From Kordiimonas laminariae (GTDB taxonomy: Bacteria; Pseudomonadota; Alphaproteobacteria; Sphingomonadales; Kordiimonadaceae): 64,000 nucleotides of DNA. Every line of letters begins with the position of its first letter. Position 1 is the stretch's first letter. The translations under genes were made by a program, and so were the position numbers. The stretch spans positions 124,001-188,000 of the forward strand of contig NZ_JAKQZA010000003.1 of assembly GCF_023008165.1 (NCBI RefSeq). Direction: 5' to 3'. The notes beneath the pieces were generated by a model. The model did no database searches. It was not told the origin of the DNA and worked only from the letters and a program-made list of their open reading frames with translations. This document shows, in pieces, positions 48,678 to 57,692 of this stretch.

Positions 48678-49952
48678 ATGGATCATTTTCAATATCAAAA
48701 TGGCGAACTGTTCGCTGAAGGTGTGGCTATCAGCAAAATAGCTGAAGAAGTAAGCACACCTTTCTACGTATATTCTTCCGCAACACTTGAACGCCATTTT
48801 CGAGTTTTCTCAGAAGCATTTGAGGGGCTTGATACTCTTGTTTGTTACGCAGTTAAAGCCAATAGCAACCAAGCCGTACTAACCACTCTCGCGAAAGCTG
48901 GCGCTGGTGCCGATGTGGTAAGTGAAGGTGAACTTCTTCGTGCGTTGCAAGCAGGCATTCCAGCAAACAAGATTGTTTTCTCAGGCGTTGGTAAAACACG
49001 TTCAGAAATGAAAGCCGCACTTAAAGCAGGCATCAAGCAGTTCAACGTGGAAAGCGAAGCTGAGTTTGAAACGCTCGATACAGTAGCTGGTGAACTGGGC
49101 ATGATCGCCCCTGTCTCTGTGAGGGTTAATCCAGATGTGGATGCTAAAACCCACGCTAAAATCTCCACAGGGAAATCTGAAAATAAGTTCGGTATCCCAT
49201 GGAGCCGCGCGGAAAATGTGTATCGCCGTATCGGGGAACTCAACAATCTCAAAGCCGTTGGTGTTGATGTGCATATTGGCTCACAGCTTACGGATTTGGA
49301 GCCTTTCAAACTGGCATTTGCCAAAGTGGTAGAACTTGTAGAAAAGCTACGTTCACAAGGACATGCTATTAAGCATATTGATCTCGGTGGTGGCCTTGGC
49401 ATTCCTTATCAGGCCGGAGTTGAAGCTCCACCTTCTCCTGGTGCTTACGGCCGCATGGTAACTGAAGTCCTCGGCGATCTCGATTGTAGCGTTATTTTTG
49501 AACCCGGACGTATGATCGCAGGGAATGCTGGCCTTCTAATCACAGAAATGCTGTATGAAAAAACCAGCGACACAAAAAAATTCTATATCGTAGATGCAGC
49601 GATGAATGATCTGGCACGCCCGGCAATGTATGATGCGCACCATGAGATTATTTCCGTAAAATCTTCAGATGCACCAACTGATAATCCTGTAGATATAGTT
49701 GGGCCAGTTTGCGAAAGCAGCGATGTATTTGCAAAGGACCGGAACCTGCCTGAGTTTCAGCCAGGCGACCTTGTTGCTATTAAATCAGCAGGTGCATACG
49801 GTGCCGTAATGGCAAGCACATACAACACGCGCCCACTAGTACCGGAAGTGTTGGTCAAGGATGAGAAGTACGCGGTAATCCGTAAACGTCAATCAGTTGA
49901 AGAGCTAATAGCGCTGGACAACGTGCCAGATTGGCTTTCAACAGAGGCATAA
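48678..49952 (+). CDS. lysA: Diaminopimelate decarboxylase
   Basis: This 424-residue PLP enzyme makes lysine from meso-diaminopimelate. The PLP lysine is in CYAVKANSNQAVL near residues 55-67. The Gly-rich phosphate loop is in DLGGGLGIPYQ near 235, and the C-terminal ligands are in GPVCESSDVFAKD near 340. Full family length. The last 64 bp overlap the convergent cpdR-like gene on the other strand. Confidence 0.97.
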   Translation: MDHFQYQNGELFAEGVAISKIAEEVSTPFYVYSSATLERHFRVFSEAFEGLDTLVCYAVKANSNQAVLTTLAKAGAGADVVSEGELLRALQAGIPANKIVFSGVGKTRSEMKAALKAGIKQFNVESEAEFETLDTVAGELGMIAPVSVRVNPDVDAKTHAKISTGKSENKFGIPWSRAENVYRRIGELNNLKAVGVDVHIGSQLTDLEPFKLAFAKVVELVEKLRSQGHAIKHIDLGGGLGIPYQAGVEAPPSPGAYGRMVTEVLGDLDCSVIFEPGRMIAGNAGLLITEMLYEKTSDTKKFYIVDAAMNDLARPAMYDAHHEIISVKSSDAPTDNPVDIVGPVCESSDVFAKDRNLPEFQPGDLVAIKSAGAYGAVMASTYNTRPLVPEVLVKDEKYAVIRKRQSVEELIALDNVPDWLSTEA

Positions 49953-50323
49953 TCTTCAGCTTCAAGTTTCGAGAGCGCTTTATTCACCTCCGATAGAAGT
50001 TGTTCCATATTGAAGGGCTTTGTAAGAAGTCCTTCAATAAGCAAGGATAGATTATGCGCACGCTGTCGCTCGTCGGCAAAACCTGTCATTAATAGAATTG
50101 GGATATGTGGTCGTTCTGATCGCACTTTAAGTGCAAGAGAAATGCCATCCATCATTGGCATAGCAATATCACTTAAAAGCAAATCAAAATGATGATTGGT
50201 CATCAGTTCTACAGCAGCAGCACCATCATTCGCTATCAACAGGCTGTGACCATGCATAGTGAGAACCCGCGAGACAAACTCCCTAACGGCTTCTTCATCT
50301 TCCACTATTAAAATACGTGCCAT
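49889..50323 (-). CDS. cpdR: CpdR-like single-domain response regulator
   Basis: This 144-residue receiver protein has acidic EDEE near residues 8-11, phosphorylated Asp in DLLLSDIAMPMMDG near 53, and PILLMTGFADERQRAHNLSLL near 75-95 with conserved Thr and Lys (TKPF near 101). The AHNL-type region closely matches CpdR of alphaproteobacteria. CpdR controls ClpXP and so CtrA degradation at cell-cycle transitions. The C-terminal 25 residues are Ser-rich, longer than usual. It overlaps the 3' end of lysA by 64 bp. Confidence 0.88.
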   Translation of the reverse strand: MARILIVEDEEAVREFVSRVLTMHGHSLLIANDGAAAVELMTNHHFDLLLSDIAMPMMDGISLALKVRSERPHIPILLMTGFADERQRAHNLSLLIEGLLTKPFNMEQLLSEVNKALSKLEAEDYASVESQSGTLSSAISSSTD

Positions 50324-50589
50324 CAGACTTCCTCTGACATAAACCCTCTATTCTGGAGGGCAGTTAAAAGACTTAATAAAATCCCTCATTCCAAGAAAAC
50401 ACGAAAATCATGTTTTTTCTGTGATTGAATGAGCTTTAGCACTCTGAACTGTAGAAAATTTGACTATAATTTTAACATACGTCCAGTTATTTTACATAAA
50501 TAGTTAACTATAACTATTAACTTTCAACTATAACGCGCTATATCAAACGCAATAGCATAGTAAATTCAAGTAAATTGAGGATTATTCTA

Positions 50590-51684
50590 CTATTGTGGGT
50601 AAGCGCCTTCGGTGGAAGAGCGCGAGTCTTTTATTACAGAAACCTGCACATTTGCGATACCTGCTGGGATTGGTACACGAACCTGTTCAAAATCAAGCTT
50701 ACCACCACGACGGATTAAAAGCCCTGGTGGATCAAACACCCAACTATCAATTACCTGACCATTAGCATTAAAAATCTGTGCCAGAACTTGAGGGACTTTA
50801 GCACCAGTAGTACCGAGGTTTTCCACGTACCCCCTGAGTATCAGCGCCTGTTCACCATTACGTATTTCTACGCCAGTACTACTGTTGTAGAGAACTGCAT
50901 TTACTACCTCAATCGCTTCGGCATTAGATGGTGTTAGCGTTCCACCTTCCGCTTCTGCAGCTTGTCTCATTACCTCTACTTCAGAAACACTTTCACCAGC
51001 TTCATCAAAGAAAGCAGCCGCATTCGGTAAATACGCACGCATTAAAGTGCGATCAAAAAACACCAGATAAATTGACGCGACAATAAAAAGTAAAAGACTA
51101 AACCAGCCCACCATCATCAAACGGCGTTCACGCGCGACTAGATCACGCTCATTCTGTTTACGCTGCTCAGCGCGGCGGCGCGTAATGAAATCATCATCAT
51201 CATCTTCATCATCTAGGAATTCAGATCCGTATTTCTCTCGCAGAGAAGCCCCAAAATCATCACTCTCTGCGGCTGCATCAGCTAAATCATCATCAAAATC
51301 AGAAGCTGGAGCCATATCATCTGCAAAAGGATCATCTTCCGGTTCAGGTTCTACTGAAGGCGGTGCTGCTACTTCTTCACGCACAGATTGCCTAAGTGCA
51401 GCTGTTTGCGCAGCTGTGTTTGCATCCAACTTGCCATCAAAATTGACGGGCGTTTCTGCTACCCGTTGTTGCGGCATTTGCGGTTGAGGCTGAACAGCTG
51501 GCTGCTGAATTGGGGCTGCTTGCACCGCAGCTGGTGGCGGTGTCGGCGCAGGATCGCGCAAATCAGTTGACGTTGCATGCCATGAATGCTGGCAGCGCAC
51601 ACATCGAACCTTACGCCCTTCACCGGATATTGCGCCGGCAGGAATATTGAATTTTGCGTCACATGACGGACAAACAAGGATCAT
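50590..51684 (-). CDS. Zinc-ribbon and DUF3426 domain protein
   Basis: This 364-residue protein begins with an MJ0042-type zinc ribbon (MILVCPSCDAKFNIP and VRCVRCQHSWHA, two CxxC pairs). A long acidic, Pro- and Gln-rich linker follows, then a membrane helix near 195-215 and a DUF3426-type C-terminal domain. It resembles the family found next to ftsEX in alphaproteobacteria. The function is unknown. The ribbon suggests cytosolic contacts and the C-domain a periplasmic one. It is divergent from ftsE, whose start is 187 bp away. Confidence 0.85.
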   Translation of the reverse strand: MILVCPSCDAKFNIPAGAISGEGRKVRCVRCQHSWHATSTDLRDPAPTPPPAAVQAAPIQQPAVQPQPQMPQQRVAETPVNFDGKLDANTAAQTAALRQSVREEVAAPPSVEPEPEDDPFADDMAPASDFDDDLADAAAESDDFGASLREKYGSEFLDDEDDDDDFITRRRAEQRKQNERDLVARERRLMMVGWFSLLLFIVASIYLVFFDRTLMRAYLPNAAAFFDEAGESVSEVEVMRQAAEAEGGTLTPSNAEAIEVVNAVLYNSSTGVEIRNGEQALILRGYVENLGTTGAKVPQVLAQIFNANGQVIDSWVFDPPGLLIRRGGKLDFEQVRVPIPAGIANVQVSVIKDSRSSTEGAYPQ

Positions 51685-51871
51685 AAAACTGCCTAAACCG
51701 TTGCCTTATATCGAGAACCCCATAGCGCACACAGAAAGTGTACTTCAATATAGTATCTATTTCCAATCTACAGGAATGCCCATAGAAAATACAAGTAGCT
51801 ATATGTGAATCCTATACTTGCCGCTTGAATTAGCGTATGCAATTCTACGCTTGTTTTGATTGGGAGGGCTT

Positions 51872-52558
51872 ATGATAAGCTTCGAAAATGTAGGCATGCG
51901 TTACGGCATGGGCGCGGAAGTACTGACAGATGTCAGCTTTTCCCTTGATCGCGGCAGCTTTCATTTTTTAGTTGGCCCTTCGGGCGCTGGCAAAACTACT
52001 CTCCTAAAGTTGCTTTATTTGGCACATCGGCCATCTCGAGGCCTCGTTAATTTTTTTGGCAAAGATCTATCAACGCTTGAGCGGGATGCACTTCCACGTA
52101 TAAGGCGCCGTATCGGTGTAGTTTTTCAGGATTACCGCCTGTTTGAGCACATGACCGCTTTTGAAAATGTCGCTCTCCCCTTAAGGATTCAAGGTGCGAA
52201 GAAAATACAGGTCGCAGACCATGTGGAAGAACTTTTGTCATGGGTAGGCTTGGGCGACCGTATGCATGCGAAACCGGCGACACTTTCTGGTGGTGAAAAA
52301 CAGCGGGTCGCGATTGCACGTTCTATTATCAATAAACCAGACCTTTTGGTAGCTGATGAACCAACAGGTAACGTTGACGCAGAAATGTCACGACGTTTGA
52401 TGCAGCTTTTCGTGGCCCTTAATAAAGAAGGTACAACAACCATTGTTGCTACCCACGATGAAGGGCTCGTAAAACGCGTTGGGGCCCCCGTTCTTCGCCT
52501 TGATAAAGGCCAAGTTTCATACACACCGGGCGGCAAACCTATGGACCCAAGGAAATAA
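51872..52558 (+). CDS. ftsE: Cell-division ATP-binding protein FtsE
   Basis: This 228-residue ABC ATPase has Walker A GPSGAGKTT near residues 36-44, the ABC signature LSGGEKQRVAIARS near 139-152 and Walker B LLVADEPTGN near 159-168. With FtsX it signals to cell-wall hydrolases at the septum. The ATG at 51872 is preferred over one at 51860 because GGGAGGGC is positioned before it. The ftsX start lies 2 nt after this gene's stop. Confidence 0.95.
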   Translation: MISFENVGMRYGMGAEVLTDVSFSLDRGSFHFLVGPSGAGKTTLLKLLYLAHRPSRGLVNFFGKDLSTLERDALPRIRRRIGVVFQDYRLFEHMTAFENVALPLRIQGAKKIQVADHVEELLSWVGLGDRMHAKPATLSGGEKQRVAIARSIINKPDLLVADEPTGNVDAEMSRRLMQLFVALNKEGTTTIVATHDEGLVKRVGAPVLRLDKGQVSYTPGGKPMDPRK

Positions 52559-52560
52559 CC

Positions 52561-53442
52561 ATGTGGGGGAAAACATTACAGTTTCTGCCTGAAAGCAGTT
52601 TACGCGAGGGCCTCCTTCCCTGGGTAATTGGTGTAATGCTGTTTTTATGCACACTTTCTCTCGCAGGCGCTTTTGCCATTGGACAAGGGCTTGAGAGATG
52701 GAGCAATCATCTCACCGCAAATCTATCTGTCCAGATTGTTGTAAAAGATGCAATAGAACGGGAAAACCAGACACAAGCCGCTCTTCGCTTACTAAATGCC
52801 ACACCTGGTGTTGAAAAAGCTGAAGTCCTAGCAGATTCAGAAATTATCGCCCTTCTGTCTCCATGGTTGGGCGAAATGCCAATTGATAATAACCTGCCAA
52901 TTCCTACGTTGATTGATGTTAAACTAGATGAAAGTGCAGACAGACCGGATACCAAAGCGCTTTCAGAACGATTGAGAGCCGCAGCACCCGGTGCTCAGCT
53001 TGATGATCACCAAGCATGGATGACTCAAATCCTTGAGCTCGCCGCTATTATTCAAATTCTCTTATGGTCTGTCGTCTTTATGGTAGTGATGTCCACTGTT
53101 GCTATCGTTATATTTGGGTGCCGTGCAGGCCTTGCGACCCATCACGAAAGCATTGAGATTATGCACCTGATGGGTGCCGAAGATAAAATGATCGCGAAAG
53201 CTTTTGATGCCCGATATTTAATTCACGGCCTCAAAGGGGGACTGCTCGGCGTTATTCTCGCGGCTACCACGCTATGGGTGTTATCACGCATGGCAGAACG
53301 CCTTGGACAAGGCTTGATTAGCGCAAGCTTGCCAGATTTAAGCTATCTTTCATGGCTTTTCATTCTCCCCATTGCTGCCGCAATTATTACTATGCTCACT
53401 GCCCGTATCACTGTACGTAAAGCACTACTGGAATTGATGTAG
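52561..53442 (+). CDS. ftsX: Cell-division protein FtsX
   Basis: This 293-residue permease has four membrane helices (near 20-42, 165-187, 218-240, 260-283) and the extracellular loop between the first two, as in FtsX. It starts 2 nt after ftsE. The FtsEX complex sits at the division site and activates peptidoglycan hydrolases. Confidence 0.93.
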   Translation: MWGKTLQFLPESSLREGLLPWVIGVMLFLCTLSLAGAFAIGQGLERWSNHLTANLSVQIVVKDAIERENQTQAALRLLNATPGVEKAEVLADSEIIALLSPWLGEMPIDNNLPIPTLIDVKLDESADRPDTKALSERLRAAAPGAQLDDHQAWMTQILELAAIIQILLWSVVFMVVMSTVAIVIFGCRAGLATHHESIEIMHLMGAEDKMIAKAFDARYLIHGLKGGLLGVILAATTLWVLSRMAERLGQGLISASLPDLSYLSWLFILPIAAAIITMLTARITVRKALLELM

Positions 53443-53450
53443 GACTGGTT

Positions 53451-54020
53451 TTGAAAAGCTCGAGCTTTAGCATACACCGCTTTCTTCTAAAGCTGATTGG
53501 CTATCTCATCATTGCATGGGGTATTGGCTTCGCTTTATTTTGGATACGCCTACCCTATGCAGCCAAAACAGATACAACAGCCAGTAAGTCAGACGCTGTT
53601 ATTGTCTTAACTGGCGGGCCTAACCGGCTCGAAACAGGTATTACTCTTCTGGAAAACAAGGTTGCAGGCCGCATGCTTATCTCAGGCGTTCATGAAGATG
53701 TACGCCCTAGCGAGCTGGCAGTCCGGACAGGAGCTAATCCAGACCTTTTTGCTTGTTGTATTGATTTAGGCTATGCAGCTGACAGCACCATTGGCAATGC
53801 CCAAGAATCAGCTGAATGGGTACATAAGAACAGCTTTCAAACTATTCTGCTCGTAACCTCAGATTATCACATCCAGCGTAGTTTGATTTTATTCCGAAAG
53901 CATTTGCCAGATACGAGTATCACCGCTGTTTCGGTACCTACAAAATTACCCGTGCTAAAACTGGCAAAAGAATATAATAAATACCTCATCACGCTGGTGC
54001 GTGAGGGTTTAAGCCTGTAA
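53451..54020 (+). CDS. YdcF-like DUF218 membrane protein
   Basis: This 189-residue protein has an N-terminal membrane helix (residues about 12-32) and a DUF218 domain with SDAVIVLTGGPNRLETGITL near 45-65 and GYAADSTIGNAQESAEWV near 105-123. YdcF proteins are linked to envelope or polysaccharide metabolism. The TTG at 53451 is chosen as start after a GGA element. It lies 8 nt after ftsX, so it may belong to the ftsEX operon. Confidence 0.88.
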   Translation: MKSSSFSIHRFLLKLIGYLIIAWGIGFALFWIRLPYAAKTDTTASKSDAVIVLTGGPNRLETGITLLENKVAGRMLISGVHEDVRPSELAVRTGANPDLFACCIDLGYAADSTIGNAQESAEWVHKNSFQTILLVTSDYHIQRSLILFRKHLPDTSITAVSVPTKLPVLKLAKEYNKYLITLVREGLSL

Positions 54021-54042
54021 CTAATATATCTGGAGAGTACCC

Positions 54043-54978
54043 TTGGTAAAGCAATTGCGCCTTGCTATCGCTGTTATGTTTGTGGCCATTCTGGTCTATA
54101 GCGGCCTTTGGTTCACTGCGGCTTTTCAAGCGGAAAAAGATACGGTTAACCTTCTAGCGGATTGGCGCGATCAAGGCATTCAAATAGAACACGGCAACAT
54201 AAGCCATAGTGGTTTCCCCTACCGTATTGCTGTTGAAATTGAAGACTTTGATCTTCGCACTCGTAGTCGTGGCCTCGATATCCATACGGATAAAATGGTT
54301 CTAACCACACATCTTTGGACAGCGAACCACTGGGTAGCACAGATTTCAGGACTAGATGCAAAATTTGCTAACAAATCACTGGCTTTGCGCGATAAGGCGC
54401 TAAATGCCAGCTATAAGCTTTATGAAGATGGCCAACGTGTTATTGCGATTGATAGCTTAACCACAGATGATCTGAATGTAGACCGTTTCTTCGGTGTTAT
54501 CCCACCGCGGTTAACAGGCCTTCAACTTTTCCTCCGTTTCAGCGACGCCAACACTCAAGCAAAAGAAGGCTTATACGGCGAAAGATATTTAGATCTGAAG
54601 CTTGTTGCCAATACTGACACAACATCTGTGGAAGCCACGGGCGGTATCTCTGGCCCTATCATTCATGATTGGAACAAAAGGGAACTTGAAAACTGGCGTG
54701 ATGAAGGTGGCCTTGTGGAATTCAGCATCATTGATATCCGTTCACAAGGTGGCCGCCTGAGAGGTAGCTTAAGTGCAACGCTAGATGAAAATATGAAGCC
54801 GCTTGGAAGCGCCAGCATGACAGTGAATGGCGGTGAAAACATCCAAAAACTGCTTCAAACAACAGGTATTAACCCAGCTATCATCCCATCTTCCGGTGCA
54901 CTAAACATCATGCTGCAAAATGGTAGATATTCGAGCGGTGCAAATGCGAGCGGAAGGCTAAAACCTGTTCTAGATTAA
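54043..54978 (+). CDS. DUF2125 domain protein
   Basis: This 311-residue protein has an N-terminal membrane anchor (LAIAVMFVAILVYSGLWF, residues about 6-23) and a long periplasmic part. The family sequence AEKDTVNLLADWRDQGIQIE near 30-50 and ISHSGFPYRIAVEIEDFDL near 53-71 matches DUF2125, an alphaproteobacterial envelope family of AsmA-like character. The TTG at 54043 follows GGAGAG. It overlaps the tyrA gene on the other strand by 4 bp (54975-54978). Confidence 0.86.
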   Translation: MVKQLRLAIAVMFVAILVYSGLWFTAAFQAEKDTVNLLADWRDQGIQIEHGNISHSGFPYRIAVEIEDFDLRTRSRGLDIHTDKMVLTTHLWTANHWVAQISGLDAKFANKSLALRDKALNASYKLYEDGQRVIAIDSLTTDDLNVDRFFGVIPPRLTGLQLFLRFSDANTQAKEGLYGERYLDLKLVANTDTTSVEATGGISGPIIHDWNKRELENWRDEGGLVEFSIIDIRSQGGRLRGSLSATLDENMKPLGSASMTVNGGENIQKLLQTTGINPAIIPSSGALNIMLQNGRYSSGANASGRLKPVLD

Positions 54979-55901
54979 TCTTCGTGCGTCCGGCCAAAGT
55001 CAGCCGCAGCATCATCTTGGCCTGCATCGATAATACGGCGGCGGATACCGCGGGTGCGAGTAAAGAGATCGAAGAGCGCGTCCCCGTCCCCCCAGCGAAT
55101 AGCACGCTGTAAAGCCGTTAAGTCTTCCGAGAAACGGCCAAGCATTTCAAGGACCGCATCCTTATTGTTCAAAAATACATCTCGCCACATGGTAGGATCA
55201 GACGCGGCAATACGTGTGAAATCCCGGAAACCACCTGCAGAGTATTTAATCACTTCTGAACGGGTTACTTCTTCCAGATCTGAGGCAGTACCTACAATAT
55301 TATAGGCGATCAGGTGCGGTACGTGGGATGTAATTGCCAGTACCAAGTCATGGTGCCCGGGGGTCATAATTTCTACGCGGCTACCAAACGCTTTCCAAAG
55401 GGCAGATAGCTTTTCCAACGCGTCCTCATCAGCACCTTCAGGCGGTGTGATAATACACCAACGGTCATCAAAGAGAGTTGCGAAACCAGCGCTAGGGCCA
55501 GATTGTTCTGTACCCGCAACCGGGTGACCAGGGATAAGATGCACACCTTCAGGCAGAAGCGGATCAAGTGCCTTGAAAACACTTTCTTTTACTGAGCCCA
55601 CATCACTGATGATAGCACCAGCTTTCAGGTTGCCTGCAATAGCAGCACCAACAGAAGTCATCGCCCCCACTGGTACCGCAAGCATAATAAGATCAGAATT
55701 ATCAACGGATTTTTCTACATCAGTATAATATTCATCCGCAAGTTCCAGATCTCTTGCTTCTGAAATGATGGTTTCATTTGCATCCACGAGCGCCAGTGTT
55801 TCACAAACTTCATATTTGCGAACGGCCCGAGCAACAGATGAACCAATAAGGCCCGCACCAACAATGGTAATGCGGTTAAATATACTGTCTGTAACGGTCA
55901 T
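54975..55901 (-). CDS. tyrA: Prephenate/arogenate dehydrogenase
   Basis: This 308-residue NAD(P) enzyme has the Rossmann motif VGAGLIGSSVARAVR near residues 14-28, and DVGSVKESVFKAL with HLIPGHPVAGTEQSGPSA around 95-140, the substrate-binding region of TyrA. It makes tyrosine precursors. hisC-type aminotransferase lies 3 nt upstream in the operon sense, so the two form one transcription unit (hisC first). Whether it takes prephenate or arogenate is not certain. Confidence 0.93.
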   Translation of the reverse strand: MTVTDSIFNRITIVGAGLIGSSVARAVRKYEVCETLALVDANETIISEARDLELADEYYTDVEKSVDNSDLIMLAVPVGAMTSVGAAIAGNLKAGAIISDVGSVKESVFKALDPLLPEGVHLIPGHPVAGTEQSGPSAGFATLFDDRWCIITPPEGADEDALEKLSALWKAFGSRVEIMTPGHHDLVLAITSHVPHLIAYNIVGTASDLEEVTRSEVIKYSAGGFRDFTRIAASDPTMWRDVFLNNKDAVLEMLGRFSEDLTALQRAIRWGDGDALFDLFTRTRGIRRRIIDAGQDDAAADFGRTHED

Positions 55902-55904
55902 TAT

Positions 55905-56984
55905 TTATCCAAGAAACTCTTTAATCAGCGCAATAACGCCCTTGTTCTGTTCTTCCGAACCAATAGAGATACGTAGGTGGTTTGGAAGCGGAGGCAAGGC
56001 ACGAACAAGATAACCGCGCTTTGTCAGGAACTCATTACACGCCAGCGCGCTTTTGCTTTCATCTGGGAATTCTACAAGCACGAAGTTAGTTTGGCTTTCA
56101 ACCGCCTTCAGGCCAAGTGCATTCAACTCAGCTGTTAGCCAATCACGCCACGTTGTATTGAATTCCACAGATGCCTGAAGGTGCTCTTCATCTTTCACAG
56201 CCTCAATTGCAGCAGGTTGGCCTGGCACGCATACATTAAACGGCATACGCACACGGTTGATCACATCAATAATGCCCGGCGCACCATATGCCCAACCAAC
56301 CCGCAGCCCTGCGAGCGCATACATTTTTGAGAAAGTACGTGTCATGATCACGTTATCATACTTTTCAACGAGGCTTTCACCCGCATTATAATCATCGGCT
56401 GTTACACACTCTGCATACGCAGCATCCAGCACAAGAATTACGCTATCAGGCAGTCCAGCATGCAGACGCTCAATTTCTGACCATGTATTATAAGCACCCG
56501 TTGGATTGTTCGGGTTATCAACAAACACAAGCTTGGTGTCTGATGTAACTGCTTCAAGTATACCGTCTACGTCAGCAGCCCAGTTTTTGTTCGGCACTGC
56601 AATACCTGTAGCGCCCACCGCCCGTGTTTGAATTGGGTAAACCATAAAACCATATTGGCTGTAGATTACCTCATCACCCGGGCCTGCGAATGTATGGATC
56701 AAAAGAGTAAGGAGTTCATCGGAACCTGCACCACAGATAATATTATCTGCGTTGAGATTATAAACATCCGCAATTGCATCGCGAAGATCATTTGAATTGG
56801 CATCCGGGTAGCGCATAAGGCCACCAGCAGTATCTTTGAACGCTTCAACAGCTTTGGGACTTGCGCCAAAAACAGACTCGTTTGAAGAAAGCTTCACTAC
56901 TTCCTCAACACCCTCAACCTTGGAACGACCCGGCACATAAGGTGCCATATCCATAATCCAATCATGAGCTTTCGGGGATGCCAT
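55905..56984 (-). CDS. hisC: Histidinol-phosphate / aromatic aminotransferase
   Basis: This 359-residue PLP class I aminotransferase has the PLP lysine in RTFSKMYALAGLRVGWAYG near 218-236, NPNNPTGA near 157, and the Arg of RISIG near residue 340. The ATG at 56984 follows GGAGAA by 6 nt. A long upstream frame to 57119 is not supported. Its partner is tyrA, so it may act on aromatic amino acids as well as histidinol phosphate. Confidence 0.94.
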   Translation of the reverse strand: MASPKAHDWIMDMAPYVPGRSKVEGVEEVVKLSSNESVFGASPKAVEAFKDTAGGLMRYPDANSNDLRDAIADVYNLNADNIICGAGSDELLTLLIHTFAGPGDEVIYSQYGFMVYPIQTRAVGATGIAVPNKNWAADVDGILEAVTSDTKLVFVDNPNNPTGAYNTWSEIERLHAGLPDSVILVLDAAYAECVTADDYNAGESLVEKYDNVIMTRTFSKMYALAGLRVGWAYGAPGIIDVINRVRMPFNVCVPGQPAAIEAVKDEEHLQASVEFNTTWRDWLTAELNALGLKAVESQTNFVLVEFPDESKSALACNEFLTKRGYLVRALPPLPNHLRISIGSEEQNKGVIALIKEFLG

Positions 56985-57134
56985 TTTAATTCTCCAATAT
57001 TTTACTAATCCGCTACGATTCCCTGTGTACCGCAGCTTCAAAACAGCTTGGACACTATAGTGGCATTCACTAAAGCGCAAGTTCAGTGAAGCTTCGTTTT
57101 CACTTTTTACGGACGCCACAAAGTTACATGCCTC

Positions 57135-57162
57135 TTGAGCACAAATCCGACACCTCTATAAT
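57135..57162 (+). promoter_or_regulatory. Promoter of the marR-gst operon
   Basis: TTGAGC at 57135-57140 and TATAAT at 57157-57162 are separated by 16 bp. A dyad follows just downstream. Confidence 0.7.
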
Positions 57163-57172
57163 ACAATATCAT

Positions 57173-57209
57173 CCATGGAATATAATTATCTTGAATATAT
57201 ATTCCATGG
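57173..57209. promoter_or_regulatory. 12-bp perfect inverted repeat, probable MarR operator
   Basis: CCATGGAATATA (57173-57184) and TATATTCCATGG (57198-57209) are exact reverse complements. The site lies about 35 bp before the marR start and about 10 bp after the -10, fitting autorepression. Another partial copy (TATACATGG) follows near 57217. Confidence 0.75.
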
Positions 57210-57243
57210 AAACTATATACATGGATAGTAACTGGATATCAGT

Positions 57244-57675
57244 ATGGCTAATAAGCAATTGATCATTGATGCGGACATGAGTGTTGAGCATAAAGTAATG
57301 GGCCTTTTGGCCTGTATTGCTCAGGAAAAGAAAAGTGAGATGGAACGCCTGCTCAAACCATCAGGTCTCTCTATCCTACAGCTTTCTATTCTGCATTCGC
57401 TCTCTTTTGCTCCAAAGAAAACCCTTACGGTTTCTGATTTGAAAGCAACACTGGTGGATGACAACCCCAATGTATCTCGCACACTTAACAAGCTGGTTGA
57501 AGCAGGTCTCGTGATCAAGCTTCGAAGCGAACAAGACCAACGTACCGTTTATGTATCCATCACCGACGCTGGCGAAAAAGCCCATACAGATGCGGATCAA
57601 TTGCTCCTCAATCAACGCATAGATCTTCCGGAAAATGAAATGAACGCGCTTTATGAAATCCTGAAAAAGCTCTGA
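57244..57675 (+). CDS. MarR family transcriptional regulator
   Basis: This 143-residue protein has a MarR winged-helix domain with ILQLSILHSL near residue 42-51, LTVSDLKATLVDDNPNVSRTLNKLVEAGLV near 60-89 as the recognition helix region, and a wing SEQDQRTVYVSIT near 95-107. A dyad of CCATGG arms lies upstream, its likely operator. The gst gene follows after 17 nt, so the operon is probably regulated in response to an electrophile or lipophilic stress. This is inference. Confidence 0.93.
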   Translation: MANKQLIIDADMSVEHKVMGLLACIAQEKKSEMERLLKPSGLSILQLSILHSLSFAPKKTLTVSDLKATLVDDNPNVSRTLNKLVEAGLVIKLRSEQDQRTVYVSITDAGEKAHTDADQLLLNQRIDLPENEMNALYEILKKL

Positions 57676-57692
57676 CAGCTAAAGGCCTTATT

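Noticed and set aside
50504-50520. TTAA-N9-TTAA near the DUF3426 gene as a CtrA site
   Set aside because: Spacing is 9 bp rather than 7 bp, and the region is AT-rich enough to produce this by chance.
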